This document shows, one piece after another, positions 53,560 through 61,751 of a stretch of DNA of 64,000 nt. Location: contig NZ_CP029185.2 in NCBI RefSeq assembly GCF_003096015.2, positions 233,501-297,500 on the forward strand, given 5' to 3'. Position numbers and translations under genes: made by a program. Every line of letters begins with the position of its first letter. Positions within the stretch are counted from its first letter, which is position 1. This DNA is from Limnobaculum parvum. GTDB lineage: Bacteria; Pseudomonadota; Gammaproteobacteria; Enterobacterales; Enterobacteriaceae. The notes below the pieces were generated by a model. It worked only from the letters and a program-made list of their open reading frames with translations. It was not told where the DNA came from and did not search any database.

Positions 53560-55266
53560 TCAATATTGCCAACTAAGGTTAAATCCTAACGACACTGGGT
53601 TAGTGTGGAAGCCATCCGGCTTCGAGGTAGGGATTCCGGCAAAAACATCATAACTGGTGCGTAAGGCATAGCCTCTTAGCCCCAGAACGGTACCCGCTAG
53701 ATGTTTTCCTAGCAGGTAATTACTTCCTCGGCCACCGACTTCGCCATAATCCATACCAACATATAACTCTTGTGCTGGCAGCGGTGTTCGCCAGGCTAAT
53801 TCATTACGGGTAAACCAACCACGATCTGCCGACAGACTGAGTTCACCGTCAAAACCACGTACTGTATAGCGACCACCAATGGAAAAACGTTCCTGAGAAG
53901 TGAGGGCTGTACTTGAGGGTAGCTGGCGTTGATATTGTGAGCGAAAACTAAATTGCTGTTCAAATAGGTCAAAAGGCCAATCCAGATTAGCCGACAGCTG
54001 AGAGATCTTACTCAGCGCGGTAGCTTGCCCAATATACTCTTCTGGAGCAGGTTGTGCGCCAAACCAGCGGGTACCTTGCTGATAGGTGATGCCAGCATCC
54101 AGCGTAATAGCATCAATATAGTGGCGATGCATTAATCCTACTCGCCATGCTGCGGTATTCCGACGCTGAACTTCTACCTCAGTATCGTTAATGTAATTGT
54201 GACTTTCTCTTAGCAATACATCATATGTTAATGTCGTTTTTTGTGATGCGCCACGATGCAGTAAACGACTTAAGCCAAACGTTAGGTTTTTGCTATCGCC
54301 GCTGTAGTTATAATTCTCGATCAGGCCTGCGACTTTTTGGTTATAGCTGTAAGCGCTAGAGGTAGCATTCAGACCCCAGTAACCATAAGGCACCGAGTAG
54401 TGAGCGGCATAGTTGTGGCTTCCCCGATCGTTTTTCCACTGCAAATCGTGGCCACCGGAGATATAGAAAGTATCGTTAAGAGATAAAGGGTTATCCACAT
54501 ACAGGGTTAATCCTCCCTGATAGCGTCCAGTGCTTACAGTACCGGAGTCATCCAGTGAGGCACCTAATCGCCAATGACGGCTCTGTTTCCAAGTGATAGC
54601 CAGCTCGGTTTCCCCTGGTTCTTGCCCCGGTATCATGTTGATATCAGCCTGAGCAGTGGGAACTCGACGTAAATTCTCCAACCCTTGTTCAATATCTCTT
54701 AGATTGAGTAAATCACCTTCGGATACAGGAAGCGTATTGAATGTTTGAATGTAGCTATCGCTGTCCGGAGATAATGCAATACGGCTGACTTTCCCTTCCA
54801 GTACTTGCAGTTCCAGTTTGCCACGAGTTAAATCCTGCGGTGGAGCCAGTACTCGTGTGGTGATGTAGCCTCTGTCGATTAAACGGTTCTGCAGAGCGCT
54901 CATCAGTAAATTGATACCCTGCCCTCCGAGGCACTGCCCATTGGCCTGATTGGCAATAGGCTGAAGCGATAACCAACGAGTTAGATACTGGCTGCCACTC
55001 AACTCCACCTGCTTGATGGTGAAGCAGGTTTCCTCTGTGGGAAATTGTTCAATGGTGGTACTACCTGCGGGCAGTTCAGTCCGCACATCGGGAAGGTCCG
55101 GAGATAGTTGTTGTTCTAATGCTTTTTGGCGTTCTTGCTGATTAATTAGTTGCTGATCGTTGATTTTTTTAAGACCAGGGGCGGCCTCACTAATCAGAGG
55201 GATCAGTGTTATCAGTAATGGAAATGATTTTAGATAATTGTATTTTTGAGAAATTAATAATTCCAT
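53560..55266 (-). CDS. Two-partner secretion outer-membrane transporter (TpsB)
   Basis: A 568-residue FhaC/ShlB/HecB-type transporter that exports its TpsA partner across the outer membrane. Signal peptide is about residues 1-28. A linker helix rich in Gln and Glu (LINQQERQKALEQQL) follows, then POTRA domains (about 80-230, including the paired cysteines of ETCFTIKQ and NGQCLGGQ) and a 16-stranded barrel with the conserved loop motif GRYTVRGFDGE and a terminal SWQY. It lies upstream of tpsA, 81 bases apart, in the usual B-A order. It is intact, in contrast to its partner. Confidence 0.94.
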   Translation of the reverse strand: MELLISQKYNYLKSFPLLITLIPLISEAAPGLKKINDQQLINQQERQKALEQQLSPDLPDVRTELPAGSTTIEQFPTEETCFTIKQVELSGSQYLTRWLSLQPIANQANGQCLGGQGINLLMSALQNRLIDRGYITTRVLAPPQDLTRGKLELQVLEGKVSRIALSPDSDSYIQTFNTLPVSEGDLLNLRDIEQGLENLRRVPTAQADINMIPGQEPGETELAITWKQSRHWRLGASLDDSGTVSTGRYQGGLTLYVDNPLSLNDTFYISGGHDLQWKNDRGSHNYAAHYSVPYGYWGLNATSSAYSYNQKVAGLIENYNYSGDSKNLTFGLSRLLHRGASQKTTLTYDVLLRESHNYINDTEVEVQRRNTAAWRVGLMHRHYIDAITLDAGITYQQGTRWFGAQPAPEEYIGQATALSKISQLSANLDWPFDLFEQQFSFRSQYQRQLPSSTALTSQERFSIGGRYTVRGFDGELSLSADRGWFTRNELAWRTPLPAQELYVGMDYGEVGGRGSNYLLGKHLAGTVLGLRGYALRTSYDVFAGIPTSKPDGFHTNPVSLGFNLSWQY

Positions 55267-55619
55267 CTATTCCGAAAACGAACGCATTCCATGTCAATTG
55301 ATGAGAGATTCGGGCGTAAATTATATAAGAGACATTACCTTGTCTGCTACTATTTAAGCGCCATTAGTTGAATAACATAATAGCTGTAAATTCATTAAAT
55401 AGGGGAATTGTTTCTTGAAAACAAGTGAAAATTTTCTTACTTATTGTTTATATTGCCGCTATTGATAGCGGCAATGTATTACATTTATGCAATATGGGGT
55501 GATATTTCTGCCTAATGTTTGACAGTTTTACCAGATGCGTGTGTGGAGGCGGGTATCCGTTTCCAAGTTTACACTAGGCTTTCTGGTATTTTTATCAAAT
55601 AAAACAGCTAATTAATATT
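55267..55619. other. Intergenic region upstream of tpsB
   Basis: A 353-base AT-rich gap that should hold the tpsBA promoter on one side. The other side is the 3' region of the flavoprotein gene. I see no gene, no RNA and no clear terminator of the flavoprotein gene. Confidence 0.4.
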
Positions 55620-57068
55620 TTATTCACCGGGGCAACGTTGACAGCGTTCTATTTCACTATCACCTAACCTTAATTTAGCGTTTAGATCGCGCAACGCCGT
55701 TCTTAATCCTTCTTCAATAACTGGATGGTAAAATGGCATATCTAGCATTTGGCTGATGGTCATTTGTTGTTGATGGGCCCAGGCTAATAAGTGAGCGATA
55801 TGCTCCACATTTGGCCCCATCATTTCCGCACCAAGGAAACGACCAGTTCCCTGTTCACCATACACGTGCAGCAACCCTTTGTTTCGCAACATTACTCGTG
55901 AACGACCTTGATTTTCAAAGGAAACTTCGCCGATTTCAAAACAGCCACAGGCACTAAATTTCTGATTTAATTCGCGGTAAGTCGCACCAACCATCGCAAT
56001 TTGCGGGTCAGAAAATACAACTGAAATGGCGCTACGACGAAGGCCTGGCAGAATTTCTGGATATGACCCAGCATTTTCACCAGCAATACGCGCTTGATCG
56101 CTGGCTTCGTGCAAGAGTGGTAATTGATTGCTGGCATCTCCAGCAATAAAAATATGTGAAACGCTGGTTTGCATGGTCAAACGATCGGCAACGGGTACAC
56201 CGCGCGCATCAAGTTCCAGTGACGTATTTTCCAGACCAATCTTGTCAACATTAGGACGGCGACCTGTGGCTGCCAATACGTACTCAACAGTGATTTCCTG
56301 AGTTTGCCCTTGGTCATCCTTGTAGCGGATAAATACGCCATTATCTCGGCGTTCCATCTGCTCTACTTTGGCATCAGGGTAAAGTGGGAACTCTTTACTT
56401 AATGTATCTGCGGCATACTGACGAATAGCTCCATCGGTTAATGGGCCGACAGCCCCGCCTACGCCAAACATGGTGACATTCACGCCTAGGCGATGCAGTG
56501 CTTGACCTAGTTCCAAACCAATAACGCCAGGCCCAAATACGGCGACAGAGGTTGGCAAATCATTCCAGTTAAACACATCGTCGTTAATAATCAGGCGATC
56601 GCCAAGATTGTCCCAGTGTGGAGGCCAGCTTGGTCGGGACCCTGTGGCAATAACAATGCGCTTAGCCTGAATTTGTGTGTGTTTGTTTACCTGTAAGGTA
56701 TTGTCATCAATGAAATGGGCATAGCCGTCGATCTTATCCTGTTGAGGGATTTCGCCAACCCCTTCCAACACAAAACCAACAAAACGGTCGCGTTCGCGCT
56801 TAACGCGATCCATGACTTCTCGCCCATCAATACGGGTTTCACCCTGTGGATGAACGCCAAATCCGGGCGCGACTTCGATGTGATGTACGGCTTCAGCGGC
56901 GGCGATAAGGAGCTTTGATGGCATACAACCCACTCTGGCGCAGGTTGTACCATAAAGACCGCCTTCAATTATAACAACGCTGGGAGTAAATCGTTTTGCT
57001 GCCCGGTAAGCACCTAGTCCTGCGGTTCCTCCGCCAATAACAGCAACATCGACCTGTAATTTTTTCAT
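55620..57068 (-). CDS. FAD-dependent disulfide reductase (dihydrolipoyl dehydrogenase-like) with C-terminal CxxC
   Basis: A 482-residue class I pyridine-nucleotide disulfide oxidoreductase. The start MKKLQVDVAVIGGGTAG (ATG ending 57068) has AGGAG 8 bases upstream; an open extension of 16 codons is unsupported. The FAD loop is at 12-17, the redox-active pair is Cys43/Cys48 in GTTCARVGCMPSK, the NAD(P) loop is near 180 (VFGPGVIGLELG), the second FAD motif is IFIAGDAS, and the catalytic His-Glu dyad is in FYHPVIEEGLR. The redox pair excludes SthA, which lacks it, although sthA stands beside oxyR in E. coli. The last residues ERCQRCPGE carry a CxxC (Cys476, Cys479) that could serve as a second redox centre. 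It follows the peroxiredoxin-glutaredoxin gene. The physiological substrate is unknown. Confidence 0.9.
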   Translation of the reverse strand: MKKLQVDVAVIGGGTAGLGAYRAAKRFTPSVVIIEGGLYGTTCARVGCMPSKLLIAAAEAVHHIEVAPGFGVHPQGETRIDGREVMDRVKRERDRFVGFVLEGVGEIPQQDKIDGYAHFIDDNTLQVNKHTQIQAKRIVIATGSRPSWPPHWDNLGDRLIINDDVFNWNDLPTSVAVFGPGVIGLELGQALHRLGVNVTMFGVGGAVGPLTDGAIRQYAADTLSKEFPLYPDAKVEQMERRDNGVFIRYKDDQGQTQEITVEYVLAATGRRPNVDKIGLENTSLELDARGVPVADRLTMQTSVSHIFIAGDASNQLPLLHEASDQARIAGENAGSYPEILPGLRRSAISVVFSDPQIAMVGATYRELNQKFSACGCFEIGEVSFENQGRSRVMLRNKGLLHVYGEQGTGRFLGAEMMGPNVEHIAHLLAWAHQQQMTISQMLDMPFYHPVIEEGLRTALRDLNAKLRLGDSEIERCQRCPGE

Positions 57069-57088
57069 CCTTAAGACTCCTGAAATGC

Positions 57089-57114
57089 AAAAAAAAGGCG
57101 GACAAGCGTCCGCC
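57089..57114 (-). terminator. Terminator between prx-grx and flavoprotein gene
   Basis: On the minus strand, GGCGGAC and GTCCGCC (57097-57103 and 57108-57114) form a 7-bp stem with a 4-base loop, followed by eight T. It lies 47 bases after the peroxiredoxin stop and 21 bases before the flavoprotein start, so the downstream gene is probably read at a lower level by read-through. Confidence 0.85.
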
Positions 57115-57161
57115 AAAACTTACCATTGGCTAATTTTAAATAGAGTGGTTTAAATTCGGTT

Positions 57162-57914
57162 TTAAGCAGTCTCTGCCTGTTTATGAACGGCAAAGTACTT
57201 CTCTAAATCATCGCTACCGCCGATGTGGCGTCCACCAATATAAACTTGAGGAACGGTAGAACGACCAGTAATAGCACGCAGACTGACGGTTGTCGCATCG
57301 GTACCTAAAATGATCTCTTCGTATTGAAGACCGCGTTCTTGCAACATTTGCTTAGCTTTGGCGCAGAATGGGCAACCTGGCTTGGTCATCAGAGCGATAG
57401 ATTCTTGCAGTTTGCAGTCCGGAGCTAGGTACTTCAGCATGGTATCGGCATCAGATACTTCAAATGGGTCGCCCGGCTTGTTTGGTTCAACGAACATTTT
57501 TTCAATGACGCCGTTGCGAACCAGCATAGAGTAGCGCCATGAACGTGGACCAAATCCTAGGTCGGCTTTTTCAACCAGCATATTCATGCCTTTGGTAAAC
57601 TCACCGTTACCATCAGGAATGAAGGTAATATTGCTAGCATGTTGCTCAGATTGCCATGCGTTCATAACAAAGGTATCGTTAACTGAAATGCACAATACAT
57701 TATCGACGCCGCATTTCTTGAATACTGGGGTCAGTTCATTATAGCGAGGCAGGTGGCTGGAAGAGCATGTTGGGGTAAATGCACCCGGCAGAGAGAAAAC
57801 AACAACGGTCTTATTGGTAAATAACTCGTCGGTAGTAATATCAATCCATTTGTCTCCCTGACGAGTATGGAATACGGTTGAAGGGACTTTTTTTCCTTCC
57901 TGAGTTGTGAACAT
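57162..57914 (-). CDS. Peroxiredoxin-glutaredoxin fusion protein
   Basis: A 250-residue hybrid. Residues about 1-165 are a Prx5-type peroxiredoxin with the peroxidatic Cys50 in PGAFTPTCSSSHLP. Residues about 170-242 are a glutaredoxin with CPFC (Cys181/Cys184), STVPQVYIGGRHIGGSDDL and the cis-Pro. Such fusions, known from Haemophilus, Vibrio and Neisseria, reduce hydrogen peroxide and alkyl peroxides using glutathione through the attached glutaredoxin. The gene is divergent from oxyR across a 160-base gap containing a good OxyR operator, so peroxide induction is expected. A terminator separates it from the flavoprotein gene downstream. Confidence 0.95.
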   Translation of the reverse strand: MFTTQEGKKVPSTVFHTRQGDKWIDITTDELFTNKTVVVFSLPGAFTPTCSSSHLPRYNELTPVFKKCGVDNVLCISVNDTFVMNAWQSEQHASNITFIPDGNGEFTKGMNMLVEKADLGFGPRSWRYSMLVRNGVIEKMFVEPNKPGDPFEVSDADTMLKYLAPDCKLQESIALMTKPGCPFCAKAKQMLQERGLQYEEIILGTDATTVSLRAITGRSTVPQVYIGGRHIGGSDDLEKYFAVHKQAETA

Positions 57915-58016
57915 TCGTTAACCTCTATTTATTAATTGGAATCGGCGTTAATTTTTACCGCCGCGCGTCATGTTTTTGTTAATGAAGATTATCCATATGG
58001 TGGATTAATAGGTATA

Positions 58017-58053
58017 ATCGTTAGTCGCTATCCTATCTATTGTCATCATCTAT
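58017..58053. promoter_or_regulatory. OxyR operator
   Basis: Four elements at exact 11-base steps: ATCG (58017), CTAT (58028), ATTG (58039) and CTAT (58050). They match 14 of 16 bases of the OxyR motif ATAG-N7-CTAT-N7-ATAG-N7-CTAT. It lies 21 bases before oxyR and about 100 from the divergent peroxiredoxin start, suiting autoregulation and peroxide activation. Confidence 0.82.
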
Positions 58054-58074
58054 CTAAACGCAAGGGATTAAGCT

Positions 58075-59001
58075 ATGAATATTCGCGATCTGGAATACCT
58101 GGTTGCACTCTCTGAGTACTGCCATTTCCGGCGTGCAGCAGATTCTTGCCATGTGAGCCAGCCAACGCTGAGTGGGCAAATCCGCAAACTGGAAGATGAG
58201 CTGGGTGTTATGTTGCTGGAGAGAACTAGCCGTAAAGTGCTATTCACACAGGCGGGGATGTTGCTGGTCGATCAGGCTAGAAAAGTGTTACGGGAAGTTA
58301 AAGTATTAAAAGAAATGGCTAGCCAGCAGGGTGAGACAATGTCCGGGCCATTGCATATCGGTTTGATTCCAACCGTTGCGCCTTATCTGCTCCCACACAT
58401 TATCCCTATGTTACACAAAGAGTTTCCTAAGCTAGAAATGTATTTGCACGAGGCACAGACGAAAGATCTGCTGGCTCAGTTAGACAGCGGTAAGCTGGAT
58501 TGTGCCATTCTGGCACTGGTAAAAGAGACAGAATCTTTTATTGAGATTCCTCTATATGATGAACCTATGCGCTTGGCAATTTACACCGATCATCCATGGG
58601 CTGGGCGGGACAAGATTGTTATGTCCGAGCTGGCTGGTGAAAAGCTATTAATGCTGGAAGATGGTCACTGTCTGCGAGATCAAGCCTTGGGTTTCTGCTT
58701 CCAAGCTGGAGCGGATGAAGATTCACATTTTCGTGCAACCAGTCTGGAAACGCTGCGTAACATGGTTGCTGCAGCTAGTGGTATTACTTTGCTGCCATTG
58801 CTGGCAACGCCTGCGGAGAAAGAGCGTGATGGAATCTGCTATTTACCGTGTTATAAGCCGGAGCCAAAAAGAGCCATCGGTTTAGTCTATCGTCCGGGTT
58901 CCCCACTGCGTGCTCGCTATGAGCAATTGGCTGAGACGATTGCTGGACATATGCCTGGCGTGATTGAATCAGAACAGAAGAAGATTGCGGCAATTGGATG
59001 A
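58075..59001 (+). CDS. oxyR: Hydrogen-peroxide sensor OxyR (LysR family)
   Basis: A 308-residue LysR-type regulator. The winged helix-turn-helix is at about 1-60 (FRRAADSCHVSQPTLSGQIRKLE). The regulatory domain holds the sensing cysteines at the E. coli positions, Cys199 in GHCLRDQ and Cys208 in LGFCF, so peroxide should form the intramolecular disulfide. The start MNIRDLEYLVALSEYCHF fits. It activates peroxide-defence genes and represses itself. The divergent peroxiredoxin-glutaredoxin gene, with the operator at 58017 between them, is the likeliest direct target in this window. fabR follows, but in E. coli sthA comes between them. Confidence 0.97.
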   Translation: MNIRDLEYLVALSEYCHFRRAADSCHVSQPTLSGQIRKLEDELGVMLLERTSRKVLFTQAGMLLVDQARKVLREVKVLKEMASQQGETMSGPLHIGLIPTVAPYLLPHIIPMLHKEFPKLEMYLHEAQTKDLLAQLDSGKLDCAILALVKETESFIEIPLYDEPMRLAIYTDHPWAGRDKIVMSELAGEKLLMLEDGHCLRDQALGFCFQAGADEDSHFRATSLETLRNMVAAASGITLLPLLATPAEKERDGICYLPCYKPEPKRAIGLVYRPGSPLRARYEQLAETIAGHMPGVIESEQKKIAAIG

Positions 59002-59141
59002 TTACCTTGTTGGTTGAGGTAAAAGCGATGTTTCTTTTCTATTTTTCAACGGTTAGGTTTTAATACAATTGACGGTTAATGGTTGGAATACCGACCGTTG
59101 ATATTCGAAACCGAAAAATGATAAGTAAGGATTTAGGCGTG

Positions 59142-59774
59142 ATGGGCGTCAGAGCACAACAGAAAGAGCGTACTCGCCGTACATTAATTCAGGCGGCTTT
59201 CAGCCAGCTTAGTGCGGAAAGAAGTTTTGCCAGCTTAAGCCTGAGAGAAGTTGCTCGGGAAGCCGGTATTGCGCCAACCTCTTTCTATCGTCACTTTCGT
59301 GATGTGGATGAGCTGGGATTAACCATGGTTGATGAAAGCGGACTGATGCTGCGTCAACTTATGCGTCAGGCCCGCCAGCGTATTGCCAAAGGCGGCAGCG
59401 TGATCCGTACATCGGTGGCGACATTTATGGAGTTCATCAGCGACAATCCCAACGCGTTTCGTCTGTTGCTGCGTGAGCGCTCCGGTACCTCGGCCGCGTT
59501 CCGTGCTGCGGTTGTCAGAGAAATCCAACACTTTATTGCCGAACTGGCTGACTATCTGGAACTGGCAAACCAGATGCCTCGTAGTTATTCAGAGGCTCAG
59601 GCTGAAGCGATGGTCACTATTGTATTTAGTGCCGGAGCGGAAGCATTAGATATTGATATAGCCCAACGTAAACTATTAGAAGAAAAGTTGGTCTTACAGT
59701 TGAGAATGATTTCAAAAGGCGTGTATTACCTGTATCGCCGTGAACAAGAGAAAGGTGTATTGCCTCACGAATAA
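59142..59774 (+). CDS. fabR: Unsaturated fatty acid synthesis repressor FabR
   Basis: A 210-residue TetR-family repressor of fabA and fabB that senses the balance of unsaturated and saturated acyl chains. The start MGVRAQQKERTRRTLIQAAF (ATG at 59142) is the family start; upstream in-frame starts at 59079 and 59118 are unsupported. The helix-turn-helix is at about 28-50 (LREVAREAGIAPTSFYRHF) and the rest, including RLLLRERSGTSAAFRAAV, is almost identical to E. coli FabR. It is followed 28 bases later by yijD, the usual operon. Confidence 0.96.
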   Translation: MGVRAQQKERTRRTLIQAAFSQLSAERSFASLSLREVAREAGIAPTSFYRHFRDVDELGLTMVDESGLMLRQLMRQARQRIAKGGSVIRTSVATFMEFISDNPNAFRLLLRERSGTSAAFRAAVVREIQHFIAELADYLELANQMPRSYSEAQAEAMVTIVFSAGAEALDIDIAQRKLLEEKLVLQLRMISKGVYYLYRREQEKGVLPHE

Positions 59775-59802
59775 CGGCATGACGAATAAAGGAGAAAGAG
59801 CG

Positions 59803-60177
59803 ATGACAGATAAATTGAGTAAAGAATATGCGACATTACTGTTGGCGTTTATTGCCGGTATGTCACTTAACGGGTCGTTTAATGCGCTGTTTGATTCAGT
59901 CATTGCCTTCTCGATCTTTCCGCTAATTGCTTTGGGGTTCTCTATTTATTGCCTGCATCAGCGCTATGTGACTCAACCTATGCCAGAAGGAACCCCAACG
60001 CTGGCTTTCTCTTGTTTCCTGCTAGGATTATTTTTGTACAGTGCCGTTATACGGGCTGAATATACAGGGATGGGTTCTAACTTTTTATTGACGATTATTT
60101 GTGTCGTGTTGGTGTTCTGGATTGGTTATAAATTAAGGATCACGACTCGTCATAATGCGGTAAAACAAACAGACTAA
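59803..60177 (+). CDS. yijD: Inner membrane protein YijD
   Basis: A 124-residue membrane protein of unknown function with four hydrophobic segments (about 9-30, 34-51, 65-82 and 90-108). I chose the ATG at 59803, preceded by AAAGGAGA, over an open extension overlapping the end of fabR. Family blocks are LLLAFIAGMSLNG near the start, YCLHQRYV and the RAEY and VFWIG segments. The fabR-yijD order is conserved in Enterobacterales and suggests a link to membrane lipid control, but no activity is known. A terminator follows. Confidence 0.95.
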   Translation: MTDKLSKEYATLLLAFIAGMSLNGSFNALFDSVIAFSIFPLIALGFSIYCLHQRYVTQPMPEGTPTLAFSCFLLGLFLYSAVIRAEYTGMGSNFLLTIICVVLVFWIGYKLRITTRHNAVKQTD

Positions 60178-60218
60178 TGTTGTTCATCTAAAAAAATTAT
60201 AATTTGATATACAGCCTG

Positions 60219-60244
60219 GCCCCAATAGATATTGGGGCTTTTTT
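60219..60244 (+). terminator. Intrinsic terminator of fabR-yijD
   Basis: GCCCCAAT (60219-60226) pairs with ATTGGGGC (60231-60238), 4-base loop, then six T. It lies 42 bases after the yijD stop. Confidence 0.9.
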
Positions 60245-60254
60245 ATTGCTTTGT

Positions 60255-61358
60255 TCAGGCATTTTTTTCTAACAGAATGCCGCATTCCATATGGTGGGTA
60301 TAGGGGAACTGATCGAAGAGCGCTAGTCGAGAAATTTGATGCGTTTGGCTAAGCGTTAACAGATTTTCACACAGCGTTTCCGGGTTGCAGGAGATATAGA
60401 GAATTCTCGGATAAGCCTGTACCATCTTCACCGTTTGTTGATCTAACCCGCTGCGAGGAGGATCGACAAAAATGGTTTCACATTGATAGCTGGTTAAATC
60501 GATACCTTTCAGGCGATTAAATTCCCGAACGCCCAACATGGCCTGAGTAAATTCTTCCGCCGCCATACGAATGATCTGTACGTTATCAATTTGGTTAGCG
60601 GCAATATTGAACTGGGCTGCGGCTACTGATGGCTTAGCGATTTCAGTCGCCAGCACCCGGTTAAAGTTGCGGGCCAGTGCTAAAGAGAAGTTGCCATTAC
60701 CACAATACAACTCTAATAAATCCCCTTTTGAACCCCGAGTGATGTCGATAGCCCATTCCAACATATGAATATTCACGGCCGCATTAGGCTGCGTGAAGCT
60801 GTTTTCCGTTTGGCGATAAATCATTTTTTGTCCACCTACCGGCAAACATTCATCGACATAATCACGATCCAGACAGATTTTTTGTTTCGAAGCACGGCCA
60901 ATTAACTGCAGATTAAACCCACGAGAACGTAAATCGTCTCTTAACTGCGTTGCATGTTGTAACCACAGATCGTCAAGTTGACGGTGGTAAAGCAACGAAA
61001 CCACAATTTCACCGCTAATTGTGGAGAGATAATCAATCTGAAATAGCTTATGGCGCAGTGAAGCATGACGTTTTACACCGGCTAACAGCTCTGGCATTAG
61101 CCGGTTAATTAGTTCACTGGCGGCGGGGAAAACATCAACCCGAATACGCTGTTTGGTCGCCTGATCGAACATGATGTGGTACAGGTCATCCCCTTCGTGC
61201 CAGATCCTGAATTCTGCCCGCATACGATAATGGCTGAGTGGTGAGCGAAACACTTGCGGCTCAGGTGCCGAATAAGGGGCCATCATCGAGATCAATCGAT
61301 GTCTCTTATCTGTCAGTTGGGCATCGTATTGGTCAGTTGGCAGCATCTCAGGGGTCAT
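60255..61358 (-). CDS. trmA: tRNA (uracil-5-)-methyltransferase TrmA
   Basis: A 367-residue SAM-dependent enzyme that makes ribothymidine at U54 of tRNA. The SAM-binding motif DLLELYCGNGNFSLALA, the FVDPPRSGL block and the catalytic cysteine in YISCNPETL are present, with the C-terminal base His-Met-Glu-Cys (THHMECG). I chose the ATG ending at 61358 (MTPEMLPTDQYDAQL) with GAGAG upstream; an upstream TTG at 61370 is unsupported. Length matches E. coli TrmA (366). It is divergent from btuB, as in E. coli. Confidence 0.96.
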   Translation of the reverse strand: MTPEMLPTDQYDAQLTDKRHRLISMMAPYSAPEPQVFRSPLSHYRMRAEFRIWHEGDDLYHIMFDQATKQRIRVDVFPAASELINRLMPELLAGVKRHASLRHKLFQIDYLSTISGEIVVSLLYHRQLDDLWLQHATQLRDDLRSRGFNLQLIGRASKQKICLDRDYVDECLPVGGQKMIYRQTENSFTQPNAAVNIHMLEWAIDITRGSKGDLLELYCGNGNFSLALARNFNRVLATEIAKPSVAAAQFNIAANQIDNVQIIRMAAEEFTQAMLGVREFNRLKGIDLTSYQCETIFVDPPRSGLDQQTVKMVQAYPRILYISCNPETLCENLLTLSQTHQISRLALFDQFPYTHHMECGILLEKNA

Positions 61359-61494
61359 AAGTACTCTCAAGTATCAGTGTCACGAATTCATTTATTAAGG
61401 CGGAATTGTAGGGAATGATGACGTGATGTCCAGCTTTGATAAATGATTAAAAGACAATAGCAGTCTAGACATCTATACAGGATTGCTTGTAGCA

Positions 61495-61682
61495 TGTGTG
61501 TGTTCCGGCCTCCCAGAGAGTTAAAAGGGAATCTGGTGTAAATCCAGAGCTGACGCGCAGCGGTAAACAGGAAATAGCAGCCGCCCGTTCCACAAAGTAT
61601 GTTGGAGCAGGGCAGACACTGTCTTTACAGATGGGAAGTCGTTGCTAAGTTAATCTCCTTGAGCCCGAAGACCTGCCGGTAT
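61495..61682 (+). ncRNA. Cobalamin (adenosylcobalamin) riboswitch
   Basis: Characteristic elements occur in order: AAAAGGGAA (about 61523-61531), the TGGTG...AATCCAGAGCTGACGC core (61534-61556), CAGCGGTAA (about 61558-61566), and the B12 box AGCCCGAAGACCTGCC (61662-61677). Binding of adenosylcobalamin turns off btuB expression. Boundaries are approximate, as the outer stem could not be folded by program. Confidence 0.93.
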
Positions 61683-61698
61683 TCTGTCGCATTGATTG

Positions 61699-61727
61699 CA
61701 GCCGTCGCGTATACGCGCTGTTTTTTT
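61699..61727 (+). terminator. Terminator-like hairpin in the btuB expression platform
   Basis: CGCGTATACGCG (61706-61717) is a perfect palindrome, flanked by CAG (61699-61701) and CTG (61718-61720), followed directly by seven T (61721-61727). It starts 22 bases after the B12 box and ends 25 bases before btuB. GCCG at 61701-61704 could also pair with CGGC near 61729, giving an alternative fold. Confidence 0.65.
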
Positions 61728-61751
61728 GCGGCATCCTGCAACTAGAGTTGG

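Noticed and set aside
55620..57068. Reading the flavoprotein as soluble transhydrogenase SthA because of its place near oxyR
   Set aside because: SthA lacks the redox cysteine pair; this protein has GTTCARVGC and the His-Glu dyad of disulfide reductases.
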